Source: Atopsyche davidsoni (lineage: Eukaryota; Arthropoda; Insecta; Trichoptera; Hydrobiosidae). Taken from it: a stretch of DNA of 64,000 bases. Positions within the stretch are counted from its first letter, which is position 1; each line of letters begins with the position of its first letter. This document shows, piece after piece, positions 12,980 through 24,845 of this stretch. The position numbers and the translations under genes were made by a program. Below the pieces are notes generated by a model, which worked only from the letters and a program-made list of their open reading frames with translations, did not search any database and was not told where the DNA came from. The DNA lies in NCBI GenBank assembly GCA_022113835.1, contig JAILWY010000022.1, positions 310,001 through 374,000 on the forward strand. Reading direction: 5' to 3'.

Positions 12980-13438
12980 ACATCAATTTTATTCTAAAGC
13001 GCCCCACACACGTATCAACAAATTGACGTCTTGTTTGACAGATTGAACAATGGTGCACCATAATCAGTAGTTTTTATGAGATTTCGCCGATATTCACTGG
13101 TATATGGCTACACCATTGTTCAATTTGTTGAACGAGACGTCAATTTGTTGCTCGTGTGAGGGGCGCTTAAAACGCTGTTTTTGGATAAAAATGTAAAAAA
13201 AGCCATTACTTATACATTGATAAAAATTATTAATAAATTTAGAGAATTTTTCTCGTCGTTTCACGTGTGAATCGTAGCCTAAATGTTGTATAATATTCAA
13301 TATTTTTAACAGAGAGTACTTGGTGGGATTCCATTTTGATGTTTTAAATATAATAAAATACTTGGGTGATTTTTCCACATGTTAGTTTTTATTCGTGACC
13401 GGTTTCGCCAACCTTTCACATTGGCATTATCAAACAGA
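12980..13438 (+). repeat. Long dispersed repeat, copy B, interrupted by the MITE
   Basis: Same family as 8402-8716: CATCAATTTTATT flank, then (after the MITE) AACGCTGTTTTTGGATAAA, CGTCGTTTCACGTGTGAATC, and the palindromic-family segment at 13297-13438 with ACAGAGAGTACTTGGTGG and GTGACCGGTTTCGCCAACC. Confidence 0.8.
12998..13167. mobile_element. 170-bp Harbinger-type MITE
   Basis: Ends are perfect inverted repeats AGCGCCCC / GGGGCGCT, and the arms stay complementary for about 57 bp (12998-13055 and 13111-13167) around a short centre. TAA lies on both sides (12995-12997 and 13168-13170). A 3-bp TAA/TTA target duplication is typical of the PIF/Harbinger superfamily. The related repeat at 8402-8716 has the empty site, with one TAA at 8417-8419. 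It is too short to code for anything. Confidence 0.85.
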
Positions 13439-15790
13439 ATATATTTTATGTAATAAATTTTTTATATATAATATAAATATTGCATATTTAATATAGCTGT
13501 AGGGGTTAATAAGGTTTTTTATATTAAAAAATAACCTTAGTATGCGTATTGAAAAAAATCTTTACTAATTTAATTAAATATTTATTGTTCAAATAAAAAA
13601 TTTACTTTGAGGCAAAAAATATAATTTCGCATTTTTTATTTGTGCTGAGTAATATTTTTATTCATTCGCAAATGGTGAACTAAAATAAAAATAGTACTTT
13701 TATAAGTACATACATTTGAGTGTATATAAGTCGTATTTTTATTTCGGGATAAAAGGTTTTTTAAATGTATATGTTTATCTTTTCCCATTTCATTCTTTGT
13801 TTCTATTATTTTATTATTGAATTTTATCATATGTTTTAAAGAATAATTAATTTTTTTTATTTATTATGTGCACTACTTTTTAAACGTATTTTTGTACTAT
13901 TTTCTTTGTCTCTTTCTTGATTTATAGCTTCACATAAATATCAAATTTAGTCGTTATTGAATATAATACAAGATCATGATTTACAATAAATATTTTATTA
14001 TTATTCTTCTCTCTATTTTTTATTATTTCGCTAACATGCTAGATTGGCATCTTCAAGCTTCCTATACATACTTTTTTTTTATCAAAAATAAATTTAAGTT
14101 ACCTTTTTTTCATTAAAAATATATTAATTAGTAAGTCAGAAAGTACCAAGGTAAATTTTTCAATAATATTTTTTTAAACTACTTGTTTTGTCTTTGAGCT
14201 ACATTTGTATTCTTAATAATTTTTTTGTCATAGAATTATAAACTCCAAATGGTTTTTAATGAAGTCAACATTACACATATACTTAGTGCATTTTATATTT
14301 TAAAATTCCTACAAGCGATTAATTTAAAGCTCACGTTGCGGTTACGTCGACTTTTCTGTCTGGGATAATATTGCAGATATTCTACATAAACCTCGTTTAG
14401 TAAACAACTCTGCCAAAGACAGAGTTATTAAAAACCAAGCAAGCAGCTTTGAAATTAAATAAAAATCAAGTCAGGTTAATAATGTGTGTATTTTTATTAT
14501 TCATTATTAAAAATTGCGTCATTAACTAAATCATGTATTCTTCTTGTATAGGATACGATTTTACCTTCAAATGCGTATTTTAATTAATATAATTTAAATA
14601 TATATTCTGTAACTTATCCAAGACATTCCCGTTTAATTTGTAATACTCCATATTTAAAAAAAGGATGAATTATGCAACGGTATATTTATAAAGCGTTACC
14701 TTTACCGACATTTTGCAGTAAAAATAAAATTACTTATTCTGAATATCGTACGAGAATCTTACAATGTAACTAAAATGAAGAATACAAACTTGTTGTTATT
14801 TCATTGGTCAGATTCTATGCGTTTTTATTTTTAAAAAAATTATATTTTATTACAATTTTACAATTGTGCATAGTTTAAAAAAAAAATCGCCGATAAATGT
14901 TACAAGAAAACTGCATCGAAAGATGGGTTTTTCGTCCGCGCAAACTGAAATTGTCTATGCACAAACGTTATCCTTGAACTGTAAATAGTTTATGATCTGT
15001 ACATTGTCTATGACCAAGGAACTACCGGCCAAGCATGACAAGCGCGTTTGGGATATCCCCGAACCCTCCTTCCTGCAATCAAATACACTATACGGACCCG
15101 AGCAAAAATACAGAATTTGCGTGTCATTCGGGGACTAACCTTTATTTAATCATCCCAAAAATATTTAAAAAATACAACTCTATTTTAAAAATAAAACCCA
15201 AGACCACAAAAACAAGTTTCGTTCGAGGTTTTCGTAGATTCAAAAATTCGAGGTCATCCGCACTGCGAGCGAAGCGGCCGCGGGAGAAAGCATTGTATAT
15301 TAATTAAAATAAAAATGCGGATGTGAAAAGCTGATCTTCGCTCTCGTCGTTTCTCTGTGAGTAAAATTGCGCAAGGCATGCAATTTCGAGGGGGTGCATT
15401 CCTAGCAGGCATCCATCCCCACCTGTCTGCAGCGCGCGTCTACTTCTAGATATGAAATTGTTCGGATGTGAATTTCATGTTTTATCGTAATTCAGATTCT
15501 ACGAGCTGAAATCCTCTCATCATGACGGTGAAAGGTTCACTTGTAATTAATATTCTCACAAGTAGTTGCACTCCTCTAAACTTCCCGTTTGATATTTGAT
15601 TGAAGCATGTAAAGGCGAAATCGACCGCCCGCTCAGTTTGGCGACGCTCCTATAAGACAAAAGAGCTCTTTCAATAGTTTAATCTATGATATATGATTGA
15701 GAAACGCTCAGAAATACTATCACATCGTGCACTATCCATTATGCTAACGAGCCACTGCGACTTAGCGAGAATTTTTAACAATCATAATCT
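13439..15790. other. AT-rich stretch without a gene
   Basis: Very AT-rich. No domain-bearing frame is visible. A short G+C-richer patch near 15215-15430 has no recognisable content. Confidence 0.45.
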
Positions 15791-16235
15791 AATATTTTTG
15801 AGTAAAATACTTGAGTGATTTTCTACATGTGACCGGTTTCGCCAACTTTTCACGTTGGCATTATCAAACAGAGTGAGATTTTATATAATAATAATCAATT
15901 ATGATAACTGCTGCTACACCCCAAAGCCGCATTAATATAAACACATTTGTTCACAAAAATTTGCAATTATATAGAATCCTTCACTTGTCAGGTATATTAA
16001 AATCACATTAGACCTAACCACCTGACAATCACTCTCTCTCTTTCCAACTCTAACAATTGTTTACCTAATTGATTATTATTAAATAAAATCTCACTCTGAT
16101 TGACAATGCCAACGTGAAAGGTTGGCGAAACCGGTCACAAATAAAAACGAACATGCGGAATATCACTCAAGTGTTTTACTCAAAAATATTAAAATGGAAT
16201 TCCACCAAGTACTCTCTGTCAAAAATATTAAATTT
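15791..16235. mobile_element. Palindromic repeat family, full-length copy with long arms
   Basis: Inverted arms of about 110-125 bp: 15791-15902 and about 16069-16190, with a loop of roughly 165 bp. Both arms carry TTTTTGAGTAAAA, GTGACCGGTTTCGCCAAC, a TTCACGTTGGCATT block and GAGTGAGATTTTAT. The left arm lacks about 15 bases present on the right. The right side continues with AATGGAATTCCACCAAGTAC and CTCTCTGTCAAAAATATT, a segment also next to other copies. This is the best copy for defining the element. No coding capacity. Confidence 0.85.
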
Positions 16236-16384
16236 CTTAATCATAATCTACATAATGAACCAATGTAGCCAATCATTATTTCGTAAACATATCAGTTTAA
16301 TATTTAAGTTTAAATTTATATTTGATACGTTACTACACGCTGCAATCTAAATACGAGGGTTCGAATTAGAGAATTTCCAAAGGT

Positions 16385-16525
16385 ACTTGTGTCTCTCCAG
16401 CCAGGCGGCGGGCGAGCGTGCCCGCCGCTGGAGCGTGAGGCGGTTCGGCGTCTGCTTGAACAAGGGCGCTGCTCACGCGCCCGCACCGCCCGGATATCGA
16501 TCAGCCCGGGCAGACGTCCCGCGCG
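16385..16525. other. Short GC-rich island
   Basis: A CpG-rich patch in AT-rich DNA with no recognised coding exon. It could be a promoter, a fragment of a GC-rich element or a retained island. Confidence 0.35.
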
Positions 16526-16967
16526 TCTGGAAGCTACTTCTTTGATTTGATTACCAACCCTTGCAATAAAGGGTAAATACGAAGGGCATGATTCGGTTGC
16601 AGCCGCGCCGGGACGAGAATCGGGTTAGGTCAGTTCGTGCGTATAAATTTCAAAATTATAATGGCGCATTTGATTATTTAAATTTAATGTCGCGTCTGTT
16701 TTAATAATTGTTTATTACACTGTAGGTAAGCAGCATTGCACGTGTGACTGACCAGGGCGACGTCGTCGACAGGTGAGACCCTGTTGCTATGCAAATTTAC
16801 GGTTGTATTAATAAGAAAAAAAAAATAGAGAATTGATCTCGAAAAAAACTTAACCTAACCTAACATAACCTAAAATAGCTTAACATTGTTTTTTTCCTCA
16901 CCGGTACTGGAAAACCGTCAGGTAACCTTACGTAAAACCTATTACTCATCCTTCTTCATCAAGTGCC

Positions 16968-17058
16968 TCTCCTCATTTCACTGAGCATATAGTCGTGCTG
17001 AGCCAGTGTTCATGGTTTTCTAAAGGGGTAATAGTGTAATGGGTACCTGGGTCCTTCT
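16968..17058 (-). repeat. Dispersed AAACTGCGGTGTAGAAGG family, copy 2
   Basis: Carries AAGTGCCTCTCCTC, TGCTGAGCCAGTGTTCATGG and GGGTCCTTCTAC. It is cut at its GTCCTTCTAC block by the hAT-like MITE that follows. Confidence 0.65.
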
Positions 17059-17061
17059 ACC

Positions 17062-17482
17062 CAGTGGCTCTCAAACTCTTTTGGCCCACGGACCCCCTTT
17101 CAGAGTCAAAACATGCCAACGGACCCCCTTTTATAGTCAAAACATGCCTACGGCCCCTGGGTGAAAAGCTACATAAATTCTTATTATAGACTAGTTGGTG
17201 CAAGTATCGATTCTATCGCGTTCCTGAATGAACCTACCTGACTCACCGCGATGCCTGTTATTACCTGTCTTTTATGCACCTGTCTATATTTATATTTTAC
17301 ATAGGACGTAAAAATCGCTAATAATGTATTCATTGTGTCACATTTTTTTATTTTATATTAAACCTTGCGCGGACCCCCTGACGTTGTTCAGGGACCCCCA
17401 AATCGATTTTAATTTTCTAAGGGTTTTCTGAATGATCCCAGGGACCCCCTGGGGTCCGTAGGGGCCACTTTGAGAAGCACTG
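17062..17482. mobile_element. hAT-like MITE nested in another repeat
   Basis: Ends are inverted repeats CAGTGGCTCTCAAACT and (read inward from the right) CAGTGCTTCTCAAAG. Subterminal inverted segments CCACGGACCCCC and GGGGTCCGTAGGGG add to the symmetry. The flanks TTCTACC(C) and TTCTACAC make an imperfect 8-bp target duplication, as hAT elements produce. The inner CGGACCCCC motifs repeat several times. No transposase frame; non-autonomous. Confidence 0.8.
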
Positions 17483-17490
17483 TTCTACAC

Positions 17491-20400
17491 TAACCTAACC
17501 TAACCGCAAAAAAAAAAAAATCAAACGATTCAAATAATTATTACAAACGATAAAACGTCTTTGTATAAAATAATGAAATAGTACAAATAGCAAAATATCA
17601 GAGCAGCAAGCAGCGTGGGTGGCTCGGGCGCTCCGGCCTCGTGTGTGGGAGGCTTTGTGTCTCTCCATGACAATCAATCGTATGTACAGATTACGCATGT
17701 GAAATTTTACATATCGATAATACAGCGCGAGCGCAATGTATAAACACAAAGCGATACTGTGTTTCCATAGATACACCCCTGAGCCAATCATAAGACTAAA
17801 CAGGGTGCTTCAAAAATGTTTATATCACTCGAGCAGAGAAGCCCACGTATCGTCGTCTGATTGGATCGGCCAATTATTTTTATTTTTAATTCAATCAATA
17901 AAATATTGCTTTGTTTTTCAGAATCTCTCGTTCCAGCGCACACGCGTTAAGCTCCAGCTATTTACACAAATTAATATTAATATATCAAATCTGGTTTATT
18001 CCACGATGTTATTATCATTGCCGTATAGTAAGAATTAGATATTCTTATTAACCATCAGATAAATACTGCCATGGCAATAATTATGCTATTGGGGTAGGCG
18101 CTCGTGGACTTCCATCAAAGACTCTGTGTCTTTTGGGGATTTCGGATTATTCGAGAAGGTGGTGGTCTCATCCTCGAGATAATATCAAAATCGAATACCA
18201 CACTTGCGGCCCTCTACCAGATCTAGTTGCGTAAAGCAGACGAGTGGGGGTAGTGTGAGAATTATAACTGTGCACAAGGATCTGAAGCTTGTTTCTTGCT
18301 TGCGGCCATATAAAATATTGTAAAAAAATATACAAACACAGTTTCACAATTTCACAATTATTTTTGAATGGAATTTAAATAACAATACGAACAATAGACA
18401 TAATATAAAATTGATAGCTTGAGAAGGGCTGGTTTGAAACTGATAAGTGAACGAGAATAAATCACGCATAACTTGTATTGGAGAGGTTTTTTTTTTTTTC
18501 AATTTGTCACGGCAATAAAGTTTAAAGTAAAATGTGATACTTAAAAAACCATTAAAATGATGTTGGGGACTCCCTATAGATCTGTGGGTCGATGATATTA
18601 TTCAAAGCGCGACACCAGAAGTAAAACCATCCCTTTATTAGCGGTGGCTGCAGTGGCGGACGAGGGGTGCAGTGATGCAATATATATATCTATCTACCCC
18701 TTACCATATTATTTTTTCAAAGTAATAATCTACTAATACATTCAAGAATGCAAATCATCTATTATTCACCTTGCATAGCAACACAGGAACATCAGACACA
18801 CACTTGCATTTATCGGTTTAAATTTTCGTCCAGTCGCAGCGTCGCGGTCACCAAAGCTTAAAAATAAATAATATTATAATTTTTTTTAAAAATATATAAT
18901 CGATTTAATAGTTTCCGCACACCACTGGTGTGTCGGAGGGGTGAGCGCATGTTGAGGGCTCAATTATCTATCCGGACCGTCTGCTCCCAGATTTAAAGAG
19001 GGTAGCGGAAAAGGGGATGTTTTCAGAGGACCATTTCAGGGGGTGTCTGAATCATTTAAATTACTGAAGCTCTCCGTGCCAAACATCAAACATGTCCCCC
19101 ACCAATATGGCCATGAATTTCAGGCTTATTAATTTTCAAACTTAATTATATATTTTATATCATTTACTCTTATGATGCGATGTTACAAATACTGCGTTTT
19201 TGAACCAAAAAATGAGTGCTATGGCATTTTCTTTTTTTTTGTAATGTTATGGGGTATGCAGAAATTTCTCTGAAGACGAGCTCAGTACCGAGACCGAAAC
19301 ATGAAAATTCAGCCATTATATAGCCAGTCTATATCAGCGAAACCCTTGAAGACACTCTCTTCCAGAAAACGGTTTCATTTGTGGGGCTTCGAGAATTCCA
19401 ATTGCGTCTCCGATATAGGCGCTGTATTTGTTATAATATCTCCCGTTTAATATTATAAATATATTTTACGCTACAATAAAAAATAAAATAATACATCAAT
19501 GTATTATGTCATAAACAAACAGCTTATCGAAATCCGTGTTCTTTAAGAGACAGAAATATAATTCTATAGAATGGGATTTACCTTAATCCTACAGTACTAC
19601 GCACACTCGAGGTGTGTTTTTTCTTAGTAATACACCTGACATTATCAATATAAAATACACGCCTCTTCCCCTTGCGGCCCCCGGGCCTTCTGGAGTGTCG
19701 TGTTATGTCTCTTAACTCAATTTATCTGATCATAGAACTACCACGTCAGTGGATTATTTTATAAAAACATATTAATCATAATTTATGCCTCTGAAGCAAT
19801 TGGAAATTATACAGGTATAGGGGAGAAATTTTCCTAGTTTTTTCTTCGTTTCGTGTGTAAATTGATTATTCAAACACTGTAGACACAATTTAATAATATT
19901 TCTTTGTATACAAACACGGGGTTTTAATTGTTACGAGAGCAAAGAAAAAAATATATTCATATTATAAAAAAAGATAGATATATATAATATCTTCTTTTGT
20001 GTTTTTTTTCAAGGATTTTGGGCTCTTGAAGAAGATAATATTTATTCATATTATACTGTTTATTTTAAATATACACCAACAATTGATTATACAGCATTCA
20101 ACAACAGATTGGTTATTACTTTGTAGATAAAAGCTTTATAAAGGACTCTCTCTGAAAGGAATCTGATAAAAACGCATATAATTGGCGCCTCTGTCATTCG
20201 TTATTATTTCATTGTATTTATCATCTTTATCAATTAAGTAAAATAGAAAGTCTCGATTTTTTTATGAATATGAATAGACTCAAGCCCCTTCAAACAACTA
20301 CCCTTAAATACAACCAAGTATTTTTAATAACCCACCCCTGTTATTTGCTATGATTTCAATGGACTTGTTTTCTTTGTTTACAAGGGGTGAGCTGAAAGCC

Positions 20401-20875
20401 CTGTTATTTTATATATACTATATGCGTTTTTCTTACAGGCAGGCCTCTACAAGAAATTACCCTTATTTATAAACAAGTGTTTTTTTTTTAAAACGCACTT
20501 ACAGTGCACCCTTGTGATTTGCTATTGTCTCATTGCACTTGCTATTTTATTAGCCAAGGGAAGCTAAGTATCCCGAACCCTTCTCGACAAGCCATTTCAA
20601 GAATCCACCCTCGAGTAAACTAATAAACGCGTATTTTAAACGGACCCTTTAATTTCGTACTTTTTTTTAGAGCTATTACATTTTTTTGTTTCTTTGGTAT
20701 ATTAAGACATTTTAAACAACTAATTTATGTATAAAAAATCAGTCCTGAGGACTCAGAGAATTAGTGCAGCATGGTGCCAAAATCGATGTGTCAAGCTTTT
20801 AATGAAATTACACGAAACTTCGCTATGGCGAAAATTAATACGCTGCCAGCGGATGTCACTCACGTTAATTTTTTC
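17491..20875. other. Gene-poor stretch with fossil repeats
   Basis: No coding exon can be supported. CCTAACCTAACC lies at 17490-17506. Around 18650-18925, GCAGTGGCGGA and ACCACTGGTGTG hint at another hAT-like MITE, but the ends do not pair well. Around 20275-20560 there are loosely similar tandem blocks (ACCCTTA...AACAAGT...TTTGCTAT...CACTTG), too diverged to class. Confidence 0.4.
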
Positions 20876-21549
20876 ATTACAATTTGATACATGAAAGCTT
20901 TGGGCGATCGTTTATGGATGAGCCCCCTCGTCCGCGGAGGGAGGCGCCCCAGGGCTGCAGCCCTAAAAGCCCCATGGCCGATGTGGTCATGGTGACCAGC
21001 TCCCCCCTCTCCGTATCCACTAAAAGGGATTTAGCAGCTCGTAATAACATTGGTTCCCTCTCCCCGCTCTCCCCATTTCATTGCTTGTGCATGACTGCCA
21101 TTCTGTACCCTGAGCGCGTGTAAAGGATCGGTAATGGAGTAGTGGACTTGGAATGATTCAGAAGGAGTATCAGATCTAAACGCCAGAGCTTTGTAAGTCG
21201 AGTATTATATAATAACGCAGACTGCAGTGCAGAAGGACCCACTACACTATTTTCCCCTTAAAAACCATGAACACTGGTTCAGCATGAGTAGAAAAATTTT
21301 CGTTTTCGCCTTTCAAGAGCTTCGTCAGACTCAAATCTTCTATTATGTTTTAGGCAATTTATATACAACTCAAACCAGTCTATTATAGAAAATTTAATTT
21401 TTTTTAAACAGTTTAAATAAATACTCTTCGCTATCGTTTCATAAGTGAATCGATTATTTTGGGTAAAATATAGAGATTTATTAAATATATATTATTAATA
21501 TTACAATTTGATACATGAAAGCTTTGGGCGATCGTTTATGGATGAGCCC
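20876..21549. repeat. 50-bp identical direct repeats flanking a repeat-rich block
   Basis: Positions 20876-20925 and 21500-21549 are identical (ATTACAATTTGATACATGAA through TTTATGGATGAGCCC). Identity over 50 bp in otherwise decayed DNA implies a recent duplication. The interval contains the GGATCGGTAATGGAGTAGTG module. Confidence 0.85.
21110..21295 (+). repeat. Dispersed AAACTGCGGTGTAGAAGG family, copy 3
   Basis: Carries the extended 5' part: GGATCGGTAATGGAGTAGTG, GACTTGGAATGATTC, GAGTATCAGATCTAAACG, then GCAGAAGGACCCACTACAC and CCATGAACACTGGTTCAGCA. The extended form also occurs at 39015-39155 and 53640-53935. Confidence 0.7.
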
Positions 21550-21696
21550 ATAAGCATTCATTGTGAATCGATTAATAATCCTAACCAAAATAAAACATCT
21601 CTGAATTATAAATACACTATTTGCGCATTTTTATTAAATTCTTGCCTAGTCTGATACAAAAATAATATTGATTCTTTGTCTATACGTGTACGCTAC

Positions 21697-21750
21697 CACG
21701 TAAGCCGCACCTTGTAAGCCCCACAAACTGCGCGCAGGATCAGTTGATGG
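21697..21750 (+). repeat. SINE-like fossil repeat, copy 2
   Basis: CCACGTAAGCCGCACCTTGT followed by AAGCCCCACAA and GCGCAGGATCAG. Closest to the copy at 58481-58560. Confidence 0.6.
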
Positions 21751-22255
21751 GGGTTTTTCTCGATGGTATAAATTTTGAAAAAAAGTGGATTTCAATTATT
21801 AAATGAATTCAATGGTGTATAAAAAATATTGGTTAGTATTGACATAAATATTCGCAATCACAGTTTAAACATGGGAATTGCCAGCTGCGGGAGAGCCCTC
21901 GCGAGGGGCGAGGGATCTCCGACTCCACCCCTAATAGCCCTGTGCTTGGCGCAGACCCCCGCATGAGTGGCGGGCTTATCAACTTATCCAGTATATTCCA
22001 GATAAATGTTTTACAACTGCACTAAGCTTGCGATATCCTGCTTCTTTCAATTTATAGGTTTTACAAACTAAGTTGTTTCAATTTCACACATAGATGGTGC
22101 TAACGGCACATTACTTCGACAGACATGTCTAAACTTATGTTTTTTTTTTTTATAGGTTAGACATCTGTCATAATACCAATACATCGCAACGCAATAATAT
22201 ATTTTTTTTAACAATTTAAGAAGGTTTGCTTTTCTGCTTTAACTTTTAAAAAAAT

Positions 22256-22980
22256 GCAGCTGAACCACGCCGTTTGATTGAGGATATACACCGTCAAAAG
22301 CTACATGTGGAAATTGGTTTGAACGCTTCAAAAGTGGCGATTTCGACACTGAGGACAAAGAGCGCTCCAGAAGACCGAAAATAGTTGATCTGCAAACGTT
22401 ATTGGATCATCAACTTGCGGTGGCATTAAACATTACTCGCTAAACGCTTATATAAATCAAAGGGAAGGACGATGGGTGCCGCATGAGTTGACTGAGAGAC
22501 AGATGGAAAATCGAAGAATATTTTGGTCTTGCTGCATGAAAGAAAGAGTTTTCTGCATCGAATTATTACTGGCGAAGAGAAGTGGATATATTTCGAGAAT
22601 GCCAAATGCAAAAAATCTAAGCATCAACATCAAAATCGACTCGAAAAGAAGACAAAGAAATGAATCGTGTACTATGAGCTGCTGACAACGCTCCGTGCCA
22701 TCGCATTTCCATCGTCCAAGACACCATCAAAACGCTAAAATGCAATCTGCTACAGCACCCGCCGTAGTCACCAGACCTGTCTCCTTCCGATTATCACTTG
22801 GTCCGTTCGATGGCGCATGGCTTGGCTGGGCTACACTTGGCCAATTTCGAAGAAGTGGAAAATTGAATTGATGAATGGTTTCGGTCCAACGACGCGTCGT
22901 ATTATCGTCACGCTATTCGTGTATTTCCAAAAAAATGGAAAAATGCGTAGGACGCCAGCGAGGAACGATACTTTGAATAA
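22256..22980 (+). pseudogene. Mariner transposase pseudogene, mellifera-like
   Basis: Degenerate but clearly recognisable in three frames: WFERFKSGDFDTEDKERS (helix-turn-helix end), GRWVPHELTERQMENRR, TGEEKWIYFENA (first catalytic Asp position now Glu), DNAPCHRISIV (second Asp), SPDLSPSDYHLVRSMAHGL (third Asp), then FEEVEN and the tail to a TAA at 22978-22980. Several stops (after QHPP, after EN, after KNA), frameshifts and a missing stretch after the first third make it dead. I see no convincing terminal repeats. Its sequence style differs from the 11.1 kb and 57.8 kb mariners, so it is a separate lineage. Confidence 0.88.
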
Positions 22981-23095
22981 ACCATTTTTTGTATTTCAAA
23001 TATATATATATTGTAAGAGACCCTATATATTAAGACCCTACTTTTCCATTCCGATTGTATTCCGCAAAGCTTTATGCTTAAAATAAAATGCTCCA

Positions 23096-23159
23096 TCGCT
23101 CAGAATGCACTCGATCTGACCAATATCCGGAGACGACATCGGAAATGGAAGATTTGCAG
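23096..23159 (+). repeat. Dispersed 60-bp repeat
   Basis: Shares CGACATCGGAAATGGAAGAT-TTGCAG and the preceding CAGAATGCAC block with 59886-59946, where one base of the core differs. Class unknown. Confidence 0.6.
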
Positions 23160-23787
23160 CCAATGGCAGAACCGTGGCTCCGGAACTTTGCAAATAAACC
23201 ATTGCAGCGAAAAACCGAGGCGCAAATATACCCCTGCTGTAAAAAAAAAACCAACGTTTCAAGGGGGTGGGGTGGGGGGGGTTTCAGCGCCCCCCTTCCT
23301 CTTCCCCCTCCCCTTTCTCTGTAAGCTGGCGTCGAGACGAAAGGAAATTGTGAGCAGTAGCAAATCGAAGAGATTTCAAATCAATTTCATAATCGAGGCT
23401 CACTAAGCAACAGGGTTGTCTGTATTTTTTTATCAATGGAAATTAAATTTAATTAATTCTTAAAAAAAAAAAAAAATACTGTACTAAAAATTAAATGTGT
23501 TTTTGCAAGTTTTTTTCAGCCGTGATTGTAGACTTACTTTGATGTAATTTGGATCTTGCGACGTTTCGGTCCCGGTACTGGGGGGTCTTCTTTAGGGATT
23601 TTCGTGCATCCGGAGAAGACCATCCAAGCACGTAAAAGATTTAATAGCAAATATCCTATTTTTTTTTACGTTAATTTGTTGTTATTCATTTTAAGCACAG
23701 ACACTGTAAAAGACATTTTTTGTGCTGTCCGTCGATGCCGGTTCTTCAGCGAAACTGGTCGTAAAATAAAAATGACGAGTTATTTTT

Positions 23788-23970
23788 TAATATTTTTGAA
23801 TAAAATACGTGTGTGATTTTCCACATGTTCGTTTTTATTTGTGACCGGTTTCGCCAACCTTTCACGTTGGCATAAAATAAAAACGAACATGTGGAAAATC
23901 GCTAAAGTATTTTATTCAAAAATATTAAAATGGAATTCCACCAAGTACTCTCTGTCAAAAATATTGAAGT
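23788..23970. mobile_element. Palindromic repeat family, compact hairpin copy
   Basis: Almost perfect palindrome: the arm AATATTTTTGAATAAAATAC...CCACATGTTCGTTTTTATTT (23789-23841) is mirrored at about 23874-23927. The centre carries GTGACCGGTTTCGCCAACC and TTCACGTTGGCAT. The right flank has AATGGAATTCCACCAAGTAC. This shows the family can exist as a short foldback with almost no loop. Confidence 0.85.
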
Positions 23971-24845
23971 TATTTTTTATTTTAATAGTGTATTATATTT
24001 GCTAGCTTTCGCCTTTCAATGATTTCTTTAGCCATAAAAAGTTAGGGTAGTTATTTTTAGACAAAGGTGGGATCCATGATTGTTAGTTATTTCGACTACA
24101 GTGGCCTTGTAGCCGAGTAAAATCATTTAATATTTTAGCCGATGCGATCTGTGTTTATTTTGTGATATTCCACGCATTATATATAACCTTTTTAAATTCT
24201 CCCACAGCCCAGGCGTGGGCGTTTACTTTCAATCAGAAATATACTTTTGTTAATACCATAACTTTGTCGGTACTTAAAAAAATATTTTTTTTCACAAACA
24301 TTTCAGATCACTTATACATTGTCAATGCTTGAAACTCGTATGAATTGATTTGCAGGTATATTTACCTTTTTAAAAGTAGTATTGTCCCGCGTGCTGGTAG
24401 CCCTGCCCTCGAGCACGAGTCAGTTGGCACTATGACTCCCCTTACGCATGTTATCACTAATTAGCGATTCAAATAACAAACCTTGGGCGTAAGTCTGGAT
24501 TAAGATCTACCCGCGCATTCAGGATAAAGTCAAGCATCTGTAAATATCAATATATTATATATATATAAATATATATATATGAAATTTTAGTAATCCAAGC
24601 TAACAAGGGGTTCTTTGCGCACTCTATAAGGCACTGCTTGCCCTTAAATATATTGAACACACTCATGAAGATATCCACTCATGATATTTATTATTTGTTT
24701 GATAATTATTATAATAACACACTAAAGGCGGGGCGGGTACTAGTACCCGTTTCGCGGACTGCTTGAGGTCATTTTACTCTTTGGGTTTACAGCTCGTAAT
24801 GTTTGTTTAGACTCGTCAACGTTACTTTTACCAATACTGTCCAGT

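Noticed and set aside
12627..13061. 139- and 109-codon overlapping frames
   Set aside because: They run across a proposed LTR fragment and into the Harbinger-type MITE arm. Neither shows a domain.
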